64,000 nt of DNA. Origin: Accumulibacter sp031732795. Lineage in GTDB: Bacteria; Pseudomonadota; Gammaproteobacteria; Burkholderiales; Rhodocyclaceae. The notes beneath the pieces were generated by a model that searched no databases, was not told the origin of the DNA, and worked only from the letters and a program-made list of their open reading frames with translations. Shown one piece after another: positions 8,327 to 15,428 of the stretch (positions are counted from its first letter, which is position 1; each line of letters opens with the position of its first letter). The position numbers and the translations under genes are program-made. Location: NCBI GenBank assembly GCA_031732795.1, contig JAVMKC010000031.1:1-64000 (forward strand). Direction: 5' to 3'.

Positions 8327-8811
8327 GACGATCCTTTCCGCGGGTTCGACTCGCGCAACAGAGCCTCAGCCTGTTGCTCTTCGCTGGCGGTCAGCGACTG
8401 TGCACCGATTCGCCGGTCACGTTGGCGCAGGTGACGCCACAACGCGAGCAGGCCGATGAACAGTAAAACGCCCGGGCCGAACCACAACAGCAGGGTGCTG
8501 CTCTTGAGCGGCGGACGATAACGGACGAAGTCGCCGTAGCGGTCGACCATGAAGCTCATGATTTCGCTGTCGCTCTTGCCCGCTTTGATCAACAGGCGGA
8601 TTTCCCGGCGCAAGTCGTTGGCCAGATCAGCCTGTGAACCGGCCAGCGACTCGTTCTGGCACACCAAACAGCGCAATTCGGAGGAAATGGCGACCAGCCG
8701 CTTTTCCGTCAATTCATCGGCGGCCAACGGTGCCGCCTCACCGGCCAACGCCAGCAGTGCATGCCAGCCACCGATCAGCACGAACGCCATCGTCAGCAGT
8801 GTTCGCTTCAT
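8323..8811 (-). CDS. ccmH: Cytochrome c maturation protein CcmH
   Basis: 162 residues. Signal peptide (MKRTLLTMAFVLIGGWHALLALAG), then the CcmH signature with the redox pair LRCLVCQNESLAGSQADLA, RREIR and DRYGDFVRYRPP, and one C-terminal membrane helix (TLLLWFGPGVLLFIGLLALW). The LRCxxC thiols reduce or hold the CXXCH cysteines of apocytochrome c before heme ligation. Here CcmH and CcmI are separate proteins rather than the fused form of E. coli. Overlaps ccmG and ccmI by four bases each. Confidence 0.95.
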   Translation of the reverse strand: MKRTLLTMAFVLIGGWHALLALAGEAAPLAADELTEKRLVAISSELRCLVCQNESLAGSQADLANDLRREIRLLIKAGKSDSEIMSFMVDRYGDFVRYRPPLKSSTLLLWFGPGVLLFIGLLALWRHLRQRDRRIGAQSLTASEEQQAEALLRESNPRKGSS

Positions 8812-9392
8812 TTCGACAACTCCGCCAACATCGGCAGGATCTTGCCGGTGATGACCTCGGCGGTCAGCGGGCCGGTGTGTTTGAGGCGGATGATACCCGC
8901 CTGATCGATGAGGTACGTCTCCGGCACGCCATACACTCCGTAATCGATGCCGACCCGGCCGTCGATGTCGAGGATCGACAGGGTGTAGGGGTTGCCATGC
9001 TGGGCGAGCCAGGTGTTGGCGCGCTCGACGACTTGTTGTTTTTCACTGCCCGGCGGCAATTTGGTCAGGTCGATGCTGCCGTCGCCCCGCACTTCCTTGT
9101 AATTGAGTCCGATCAGCGGCAGGGTCTGCTTTTTGGCCAATTCGACCAGTACCGGATGTTCCTGACGACAGGAGACGCACCACGAGGCCCAGACGTTGAG
9201 CAACCATACCCGTCCGCGCATCGACGATGGCGAAAAATTCGTGTCCGGGGCGTGCAGTTGCGGCAAGGAGAACGCGGGGGCCGGTTTGCCGACCAGCGGC
9301 GACGGCACGTCGCGCGGATTCAGCCGCAACCCCAGCGCCAGCAGAACCAGCAAAGCGGCAAAGCCGAGCAAGGGCCAGACGAAGCGATTCAT
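8808..9392 (-). CDS. ccmG: Thiol:disulfide interchange protein CcmG (DsbE)
   Basis: 194 residues from the ATG at 9392 (MNRFVWPLLGFAALLVLLALG). A TTG at 9407 that overlaps the ccmF stop is an alternative, but GAGGA lies 9 bp before the ATG. Membrane-anchored thioredoxin fold: KPAPAFSLPQL, the active-site WASWCVSCRQEHP, and the cis-proline region YGVYGVPETYLID with the GVPET motif of DsbE/CcmG. It passes electrons from CcdA/DsbD to CcmH and apocytochrome c in the periplasm. Intact and of usual length. Confidence 0.95.
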   Translation of the reverse strand: MNRFVWPLLGFAALLVLLALGLRLNPRDVPSPLVGKPAPAFSLPQLHAPDTNFSPSSMRGRVWLLNVWASWCVSCRQEHPVLVELAKKQTLPLIGLNYKEVRGDGSIDLTKLPPGSEKQQVVERANTWLAQHGNPYTLSILDIDGRVGIDYGVYGVPETYLIDQAGIIRLKHTGPLTAEVITGKILPMLAELSK

Positions 9393-9403
9393 GCGCGGGT
9401 TCC

Positions 9404-11398
9404 TCAAGCGTTTTGCGGTGTTTGATTGAACAGCGAGGTGGCGGGATTTTTGGCCGAGCGCCGGTAGCGCCGATCACTGAGCGCGATCACGCCGCCGAGC
9501 GCCATCAACAGGCAGCCGCCCCAGATCCAGTCCACCAGCGGTTTGTAATAAACGCGCACCGCCCACGCTCCGGCGGGATTGTCGCGGTCGATCGGCTCGC
9601 CAAGCGAGACATAAACGTCACGCCACAGACCGGAATCGATCGCCGCTTCGGTCATCGGCATCGCTGACGAAGCATAGTTCCGTTTTTCCGGGAACAGCTT
9701 GCGCAACAGCCGTCCCTCACGGCTCAGTTCGAGCTCACCGACCATCGCCCGGTAGTTCGGCCCCTGATTCGGTGTGACGCCGTTGAGTTTGAAGGTGTAC
9801 CCGGCGACGGTGACGGTGTCGCCGATGGCCATGCGCACATCTTTCTCGGATTGGTAGGCGCTGACGACGGTGACGCCGATAACGAACACCGCAACGCCGA
9901 GATGTGCCAGATGCATGCCGAAAAAGCTGCGCGGCTGGCGGCGGACGGCGTGGAAAAAGGCCAGTCCGGCGCGGGTGCTCTGGACCCGGTCGATGAAATT
10001 GAGCGCCGCGCTGAAGACGATCCACAAAGCCAGCAACAGGCCCAAGGCGACCAGTGGTTTCCATTCGCCGTACAAAAACGGTGCCAATCCGCCGACGAGT
10101 GCCGCCGTCAGGAAGGCCCAGCGCAAGGTGCGCGACAATTCCCCGGCGCTGGCGTTTTTCCAGCGGGCGAACGGGGCGACGCCGATCAGGAAAACGGCGG
10201 GCAGCATCAACGGAACGAAGACGGCGTCGAAGTAGGGGGGGCCAACCGACAGTTTGCCCAGACCGAGCGCGTCGATCAGCAGCGGGTACAGCGTGCCGAG
10301 CAGCACCGACGAGCAGGCGACGACCAACAGCACGTTGTTGGTCAGCAGCAGCGACTCGCGCGACAGCAGGCCGAAACGTCCGCCGAGCCCGACTTTCGGG
10401 GCCCGCCAGGCGAACAGGGCCAGCGATCCGCCGATCACCGTCGCCAGGAACAGCAGAATGTAAATGCCGCGGCGCGGGTCGGTGGCAAAGGCATGCACCG
10501 AGGTCAGCACGCCGGAGCGAACCAGGAAGGTGCCGAGCAGGGACAGCGAGAACGCCGAGATCGCCAACAGCACTGTCCAGTTCTTGAAACTACCGCGTTT
10601 TTCGGTGACGGCCAGCGAGTGGATCAACGCCGTGCCGATCAGCCACGGCATGAACGAGGCGTTCTCGACCGGGTCCCAGAACCACCAGCCGCCCCAGCCG
10701 AGTTCGTAATACGCCCACCATGAACCGAGAGCGATGCCGAGGGTCAGAAAGACCCAGGCGGCGGTGGTCCACGGTCGTGACCAACGGGCCCAGGCGGCGT
10801 CGAGTTGGCCCGACAGCAGCGCGGCGATGGCGAAGGCGAAGGCGACCGAGAAACCGACATATCCCATGTACAGCATCGGTGGATGAAAGATCAGTCCGGG
10901 GTCCTGGAGCAGGGGGTTGAGGTCACGACCTTGTTCTGCCGCCGGCAGCAGGCGTTCGAACGGATTCGAGGTCAGCAGGATGAACAGCAGCAGGCCGGCG
11001 CTGACCAGCCCGAGGACGCCGAGCACGCGGGCGACCATCCGTTCCGGGAGTTGCCGGGAGAATCCGGCCACCGCCAGCGTCCAGCCGGCGAGCATCGTCA
11101 CCCACAGCAGCAATGAGCCTTCGTGTCCGCCCCAGACGGCGGCGGCGCGATAGGGCACCGGCAGCAGCGTGTTCGAATGCTGCGCGACGTAGATCACCGA
11201 AAAGTCATTGACGAGAAAGGCCTGCGTCAGGCAGGCGAAGGCGACGAGCAGCAGCAGGGTTTGTGCGACGGCGGCCGGCCGCGCGAGCGCGATCCAGTCC
11301 AGACGGTGGCGGTGCGCGCCGAAGAGCGGCAAGCTGCCCTGGATTAAGGCGACGCAGAGCGCGAGAATCAGAGCAAAGTGACCGAGTTCCGGAATCAT
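9404..11398 (-). CDS. ccmF: Heme lyase subunit CcmF
   Basis: 664 residues from the ATG at 11398 (MIPELGHFALILALCVAL, the classic CcmF opening). Polytopic membrane protein with about 14-15 segments. The WWD heme-handling motif WGGWWFWDPVENASFMPW is intact, as are the HPPMLYMGYVGFSVAFAFAIAAL block and a large periplasmic domain near the C-terminus. CcmF, with CcmH and CcmI, attaches heme delivered by holo-CcmE to apocytochrome c. It follows ccmE by 35 bp and precedes ccmG by 11 bp. Confidence 0.97.
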   Translation of the reverse strand: MIPELGHFALILALCVALIQGSLPLFGAHRHRLDWIALARPAAVAQTLLLLVAFACLTQAFLVNDFSVIYVAQHSNTLLPVPYRAAAVWGGHEGSLLLWVTMLAGWTLAVAGFSRQLPERMVARVLGVLGLVSAGLLLFILLTSNPFERLLPAAEQGRDLNPLLQDPGLIFHPPMLYMGYVGFSVAFAFAIAALLSGQLDAAWARWSRPWTTAAWVFLTLGIALGSWWAYYELGWGGWWFWDPVENASFMPWLIGTALIHSLAVTEKRGSFKNWTVLLAISAFSLSLLGTFLVRSGVLTSVHAFATDPRRGIYILLFLATVIGGSLALFAWRAPKVGLGGRFGLLSRESLLLTNNVLLVVACSSVLLGTLYPLLIDALGLGKLSVGPPYFDAVFVPLMLPAVFLIGVAPFARWKNASAGELSRTLRWAFLTAALVGGLAPFLYGEWKPLVALGLLLALWIVFSAALNFIDRVQSTRAGLAFFHAVRRQPRSFFGMHLAHLGVAVFVIGVTVVSAYQSEKDVRMAIGDTVTVAGYTFKLNGVTPNQGPNYRAMVGELELSREGRLLRKLFPEKRNYASSAMPMTEAAIDSGLWRDVYVSLGEPIDRDNPAGAWAVRVYYKPLVDWIWGGCLLMALGGVIALSDRRYRRSAKNPATSLFNQTPQNA

Positions 11399-11433
11399 CG
11401 GCGGCAATCCTTGGGCAACGGGTCAGAAGGGTT

Positions 11434-11913
11434 TCAAGGCTTGAGCGTTTTGGCGGCCGCTTCAGCCTGGGCCTTGTCCGCGGCGGCGCGTTGGTGCGCG
11501 TCGCCAACGGCTTTGGCCGCTTCCGGCGGCATATAGTTCTCGTCGTGTTTGGCGAGTACCTCGCTGGCGGTGAACAAGCCGTTCTCGCCGAGCTTGCCTT
11601 GTGCGACGACGCCTTTTCCTTCGCGGAACAGGTCGGGCAGAATGCCTTTGTAGGCGACGGTCATCTCACGGTCGGTGTCGGTGACCACGAAACGCAAGGT
11701 GACGCCGTCGGCTTCCCGCCGTAGCGAACCGTCCTTCACCAGCCCGCCGATCCGGAAACTTTTGCCCTTCGGCGCTTCGCCGTTGGCGACCTGCGTCGGG
11801 GTGAAGAAAAAGACCAGATTGCTCTGGAAAGCCGAAAGTACCAGCGCGGTGACCGCGCCGAGGATGGCCAGACCGGCCAGGATCAGCGCGATGCGCTGGT
11901 GGCGCGCTTTCAA
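11434..11913 (-). CDS. ccmE: Heme chaperone CcmE
   Basis: 159 residues. One N-terminal membrane anchor (IALILAGLAILGAVTALVLSAF), then the OB-fold domain: LVFFFTPTQVANGEAPKG, FRIGGLVKDGSL, LRFVVTDTDREMTVAYKGILPDLFREG. The heme-binding histidine is His123 in LAKHDENYMPPE, with the axial-ligand Tyr127. CcmE takes heme from CcmABCD covalently and passes it to CcmF. A lysine/alanine-rich tail follows. Start overlaps the ccmD stop by four bases. Typical in length and sequence. Confidence 0.96.
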   Translation of the reverse strand: MKARHQRIALILAGLAILGAVTALVLSAFQSNLVFFFTPTQVANGEAPKGKSFRIGGLVKDGSLRREADGVTLRFVVTDTDREMTVAYKGILPDLFREGKGVVAQGKLGENGLFTASEVLAKHDENYMPPEAAKAVGDAHQRAAADKAQAEAAAKTLKP

Positions 11914-12140
11914 TTCCTGCTCCCTGACATGATGGACGACTCGAGGGCATTCGTCCTTCGTTGCCTGTCGGCTTGATCGGCGCGAAACTGCCGTTGCAGA
12001 CGAGCGATCACCGCTTTGCGATGGCGGACGATCAGCAACGGTTCACCGATCATCAGCGCCGCGGTGACCAGTACCGATCCCCAGACATACGGACCGTGCT
12101 GACCCATGGCCAGAAAGTCGGACACGCTCTGCCAGTACAT
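11910..12140 (-). CDS. ccmD: Heme exporter protein CcmD
   Basis: 76 residues with a single membrane segment (YVWGSVLVTAALMIGEPLLIV) and a basic cytoplasmic tail rich in Arg/Gln (RHRKAVIARLQRQFRAD). The opening MYWQSVSDFLAMGQHGPYVWGS fits CcmD, which helps release holo-CcmE from the CcmABC complex. Identification relies on size, topology and position between ccmC and ccmE. Start is 21 bp after the ccmC stop. Confidence 0.9.
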   Translation of the reverse strand: MYWQSVSDFLAMGQHGPYVWGSVLVTAALMIGEPLLIVRHRKAVIARLQRQFRADQADRQRRTNALESSIMSGSRN

Positions 12141-12161
12141 GAATTGTTTACTCCTTGCCGA

Positions 12162-12911
12162 TCAGTTTTTTTCGGTGAGCAGGGCGTGCACCCATTCGGT
12201 ATGCCGTTCGCGCTCGAGCATGATCGTCCGCGCCCGCGTCAAAGCGACGGCGATGGTGTACATCCAGCAGGCCAGCGCGCACAACAGCATTCCCCACAGC
12301 ATCAGCGCCGCCATGCTCGGTGAGCGGGTCAGACTGACCGAGGCGCCCTGGTGAAGGGTGTTCCACCATTTGACTGAGAAATAGATGATTGGAATGTTCA
12401 CCACCCCGACCAGGGCGAGAATCGCGCCGGCCTTGTCGGCACGTCGAGGGTCGTCGATCGCCGCCTGCAGGGCGATGAAGCCGATGTAGAGAAACAGCAG
12501 AATCAATTCGGAGGTCAGTCGCGCGTCCCATACCCACCATGTTCCCCACATCGGCTTGCCCCACAACGCGCCGGTCCATAGCGAAATGAAGCTGAATAAC
12601 GCGCCGGTGGGTGCCAGAGCCGACGCCATCATTCCCGACAGACGGGTATTGAACGCCAGACCGAGCGCCGCCCAGAAGGCCATCACCAGATAGACGAACA
12701 TCGACATCCACGAGGCTGGCACATGCAGGAATATGATCCGGTAACCTTCGCCCTGTTGCGCATCGGTCGGTGCCAGCAGAAAGCCGATCGTCAGTCCGGC
12801 GACCCCGAAAATGGCCGCCAACGACCAGAACCAGGGAATCATTCGGCCGGCGAGCGGATAGAAACTTTGCGGACTGGCGTAACGGAACCAGTTGATCAAA
12901 CGATGACTCAT
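12162..12911 (-). CDS. ccmC: Heme exporter permease CcmC
   Basis: 249 residues with six membrane segments. The tryptophan-rich heme-handling motif is present as WGTWWVWDARLTSELILLFLY, with the conserved HVPASWMSMFVY histidine upstream and WWNTLHQG histidine downstream. CcmC loads heme onto CcmE in the periplasm. ATG follows the ccmB stop directly (TAA-ATG), so the pair is tightly coupled. No anomalies. Confidence 0.96.
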   Translation of the reverse strand: MSHRLINWFRYASPQSFYPLAGRMIPWFWSLAAIFGVAGLTIGFLLAPTDAQQGEGYRIIFLHVPASWMSMFVYLVMAFWAALGLAFNTRLSGMMASALAPTGALFSFISLWTGALWGKPMWGTWWVWDARLTSELILLFLYIGFIALQAAIDDPRRADKAGAILALVGVVNIPIIYFSVKWWNTLHQGASVSLTRSPSMAALMLWGMLLCALACWMYTIAVALTRARTIMLERERHTEWVHALLTEKN

Positions 12912-13580
12912 TTACTCCAAAGCCACTTTCAGTGCCGCGGCGGTTGGCCACGGCGCGAAAAAAACGCCGCCGAGTGTCAGCGCACCGAGCAATGATAAAT
13001 GCGCTTGCGGCCCGATGCCGGTAACGGCGGCATCGACGGCGCCAGTGCCGAAGATCAATACCGGAATATACAGCGGCAGGACCAGCAGTGACTGCAGTAC
13101 GCCGCCGCCGCGTACACCCAGTGTCAAAGCGGCGCCGATCGCGCCGATTCCCGACAGCGCCGGCGTGCCGATCAGCAGGGACAGGACGAGCACGACCAGC
13201 GCGTCGTTCGACAAATCGAACTGGATTCCCAGGAGCGGCGCCAACAGCACCAGCGGAAGCCCGGCGACCAGCCAATGCGCGACGACCTTGCCCAGGACGA
13301 CGATCGCCAGCGGTTGCGGCAACAAAACCAATTGTTCCAGCGTGCCATCGCGGTGATCGTCGGCAAACAGCCGGGGCAGTGAAAGCAGTGTGGCCAGCAG
13401 CGCGGCAACCCAGAGCACTCCCGGTGCCAACTTGCGCAACTGCTCGGCTTCCGGGCCGATACCCAGGGGGAACAGGCTGACGACGATGATGAAAAAGAAC
13501 ACCGCAGCGACCAGATCGGTCTGCCGCCGCATCGCCAGTCGCAAGTCACGGCCGATGACGGCGCGCAATAATAGCATCAT
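12912..13580 (-). CDS. ccmB: Heme exporter protein CcmB
   Basis: 222 residues, about six membrane segments. Opens MMLLLRAVIGRDLRLAMRRQTDLVAAVFFFIIV; LFADDHRDGTLEQLVLLPQPL is the typical cytoplasmic loop that contacts CcmA. It forms with CcmA the ABC transporter-like complex whose ATP hydrolysis releases holo-CcmE from CcmC. Overlaps ccmA by four bases. Confidence 0.95.
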   Translation of the reverse strand: MMLLLRAVIGRDLRLAMRRQTDLVAAVFFFIIVVSLFPLGIGPEAEQLRKLAPGVLWVAALLATLLSLPRLFADDHRDGTLEQLVLLPQPLAIVVLGKVVAHWLVAGLPLVLLAPLLGIQFDLSNDALVVLVLSLLIGTPALSGIGAIGAALTLGVRGGGVLQSLLVLPLYIPVLIFGTGAVDAAVTGIGPQAHLSLLGALTLGGVFFAPWPTAAALKVALE

Positions 13581-14248
13581 CGCTTGCTCTCTGCCTGCCG
13601 CCAGTCGGTGCTTTGCCCGTTGGAACCGTCAGTGTCCAGAGACAACTGCCGTACTGTGGCGCCGGGTACGGTGACCGGCTGGTGGGTGGTCAACACGGCT
13701 AGTCCGCCGCGTCGCAGATGGCCGCCGATCAACTCGGCGACCCGGCTGACTGCAGCGCTGTCGAGAGCGACGTAAGGTTCGTCGAGAATCCACAACGCAC
13801 GCTTTTCGTGCACCAGACGGGCCAGAGCCGCGCGTCGTTTCTGTCCTTGCGAAAGATAACGGCACGCCAGATCTTCCCGGCCACTCAGGCCGAGTTGCTG
13901 CAAGGCGTCGAGCGCGTCGCTTTCGGAAAGCGCTTTGTTGCCCATCTTCGCCGAAAACAACAGGTTTTCCAACGGGCTGAGTTCGTCCTTGATCGCGTTG
14001 TGGTGACCGAGATGACAGAGAACGGTTCGGAATGGCTCGCCGAGTTGGTCTATCGGCTGCTCATTCCAGAGAATCCGGCCGTCGGCCGGTGGTGTCAGGC
14101 CGCATAGCATGCGCAGCAGACTGGTTTTGCCGGAACCATTCTTGCCCTGCAAGGACAGCATTTCACCGGCTGCCAGCCGAAAGCCGATATTGGCAAACAG
14201 GCGACGCTCGCCGCGTACGCAACTCAGATTTACGGCTTCAAGCATCAA
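13577..14248 (-). CDS. ccmA: Heme exporter ATP-binding protein CcmA
   Basis: 223 residues. ABC ATPase: Walker A GKNGSGKTSLLRM, Q-loop region, signature YLSQGQKRRAALARL (the unusual LSxGQ form of CcmA), Walker B LWILDEPYVALD and a switch histidine in LTTHQPV. It powers release of heme-loaded CcmE. First gene of the ccmABCDEFGHI operon. Starts at ATGATG (14248 or 14245). A candidate FNR-dependent promoter lies about 60-100 bp upstream. Confidence 0.96.
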   Translation of the reverse strand: MMLEAVNLSCVRGERRLFANIGFRLAAGEMLSLQGKNGSGKTSLLRMLCGLTPPADGRILWNEQPIDQLGEPFRTVLCHLGHHNAIKDELSPLENLLFSAKMGNKALSESDALDALQQLGLSGREDLACRYLSQGQKRRAALARLVHEKRALWILDEPYVALDSAAVSRVAELIGGHLRRGGLAVLTTHQPVTVPGATVRQLSLDTDGSNGQSTDWRQAESKR

Positions 14249-14310
14249 AAACGAATCTCGGAAAACAAATCTCTGAAAAGTGCTGTCCGGGCAATTACGG
14301 GCACGCGGCG

Positions 14311-14352
14311 ATTGTGAGGCCGGAAGTTTAGCCCCTGATTGATAAGAGTCAA
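14311..14352 (-). promoter_or_regulatory. Candidate FNR/Anr-dependent promoter of the ccm operon
   Basis: At 14339-14352 the sequence TTGATAAGAGTCAA matches the FNR consensus TTGAT-N4-ATCAA at nine of ten fixed positions. If it is centred at -41.5 for minus-strand transcription, the start falls near 14304, and the -10 window 14311-14316 reads CACAAT on the minus strand, a fair -10 hexamer. The leader to ccmA would be about 55 nt. This is class II FNR geometry. Seen in sequence; regulation is inferred. Confidence 0.45.
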
Positions 14353-14911
14353 AATCAATTCAATAGCTTTGAGTATGCTTCGACGGGCGGTGCAATGAAC
14401 GCTCCAAAAACGACGCCACTTCAGCGTTCGCGTTCAGCGGGAATGCGTGTTGGACTTGGCGTGGCTTTTAAATTGGCGGCCGGAGACGATTTTCATCCGG
14501 AAAATGCGGTCGGAAATAAAAGACCGAATTTGTCGCGAATGTGGAGTCAAAGGTCTTGTTTGAATCTGTTTGTTGATTAAAAAATAAATTTTAACGGTTT
14601 GGTCGTTAACGGGATGTTGGCGATGGTGCGCGTACTCTCCTGGCCCATGCGTTGGTGGCGAGGAGTCAACGGAATGGCCGGCTGGTGTCCCTTCCTCCTT
14701 GCAGGAGGTCGCCGAGCGATTGTCATGATCGGTTCTTTACAGTCTCGAGAGACGAACTGTGATTTAATTACGCGCCGACGCCGCTTTTCAAGGCGGCATC
14801 CGACTCATACGAGAAGGCGTGACGGATTATCGATCGTCGATTACGTGTTTTCTCGGCAAACGCCGATGCAGAGTCGAATAATAATTAAGTCGCATCCAGG
14901 AGACAGCAACT
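14353..14911. other. Intergenic region between ccmA and the hypF locus
   Basis: About 560 bp with no convincing gene. It includes AT-rich stretches (14340-14380 and 14570-14600) and a GCCGCTTTTCAAGGCGGC hairpin near 14780. A sequence TGGCCCATGCGTTGGT at 14641 resembles a sigma-54 promoter but lacks the key -12 C. Short open frames here show no recognisable domain. Confidence 0.4.
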
Positions 14912-15427
14912 GTGAGTAGTGCGTACGATCGTGGCAATGGGGAAAGCCGCGTTTTTAAAATGGATTATGGTCTGTGGCCTTTCCCCCACGGCGAGCATGG
15001 CGATCACGTTGTGCCGTCTGACGAGGCTTTTTACGCCTACCCTCGTCTCTCATGCCGCGAACGCCGCATTCCGACACCCAGAGGTCGGCATGCCTCGAGC
15101 ATTCGGACGGGCGGCAAGACTCGTGGTCTTTTTGTTCTCAAACCGGTCTTTGGTTCCACCTTGGCCGAGACCACTGCGCCAGACCGCCTCGTCGATCGTC
15201 TGAGACCTCGACCGCTGGCTGTGCCGCACAAAATTACCCAATCGGTCAATCCTCGCGTACAGGTCATTGAAATGTCAACAAGTGTTGATGCCGGCGTGAC
15301 GGAGCGGATTGCTTGGTTTCGCATCGGTTTTGTCGAACGACAACGAGGCAAATCGGACGGGGCGCCGACGCAGAATCGGCACGCCATCGACTCCGACCGC
15401 TGCTGTTTTGCCATTTCTCGAGGCTGA
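14912..15427 (+). CDS. Unrecognised open frame upstream of hypF (doubtful)
   Basis: A 171-residue frame from a GTG at 14912 with CAGGAG about 9 bp upstream; it ends one base before the hypF ATG. The predicted protein is Arg/Pro-rich with scattered His and Cys, no membrane segment, and no motif I recognise. The spacing to hypF and the Shine-Dalgarno argue for a gene; the odd composition and the presence of a competing frame (14919-15203) argue against. It could also be a 5' leader or decayed gene. Treat as tentative. Confidence 0.25.
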   Translation: MSSAYDRGNGESRVFKMDYGLWPFPHGEHGDHVVPSDEAFYAYPRLSCRERRIPTPRGRHASSIRTGGKTRGLFVLKPVFGSTLAETTAPDRLVDRLRPRPLAVPHKITQSVNPRVQVIEMSTSVDAGVTERIAWFRIGFVERQRGKSDGAPTQNRHAIDSDRCCFAISRG

Positions 15428-15428
15428 G

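Noticed and set aside
14641..14656. TGGCCCATGCGTTGGT as a sigma-54 promoter before the hypF locus
   Set aside because: The invariant -12 GC reads GG, so only half of the signature is present.
14919..15203. Alternative frame (94 codons) overlapping 14912-15427
   Set aside because: No Shine-Dalgarno of its own and no recognisable domain; only one of the two overlapping frames can be real, and neither is convincing.
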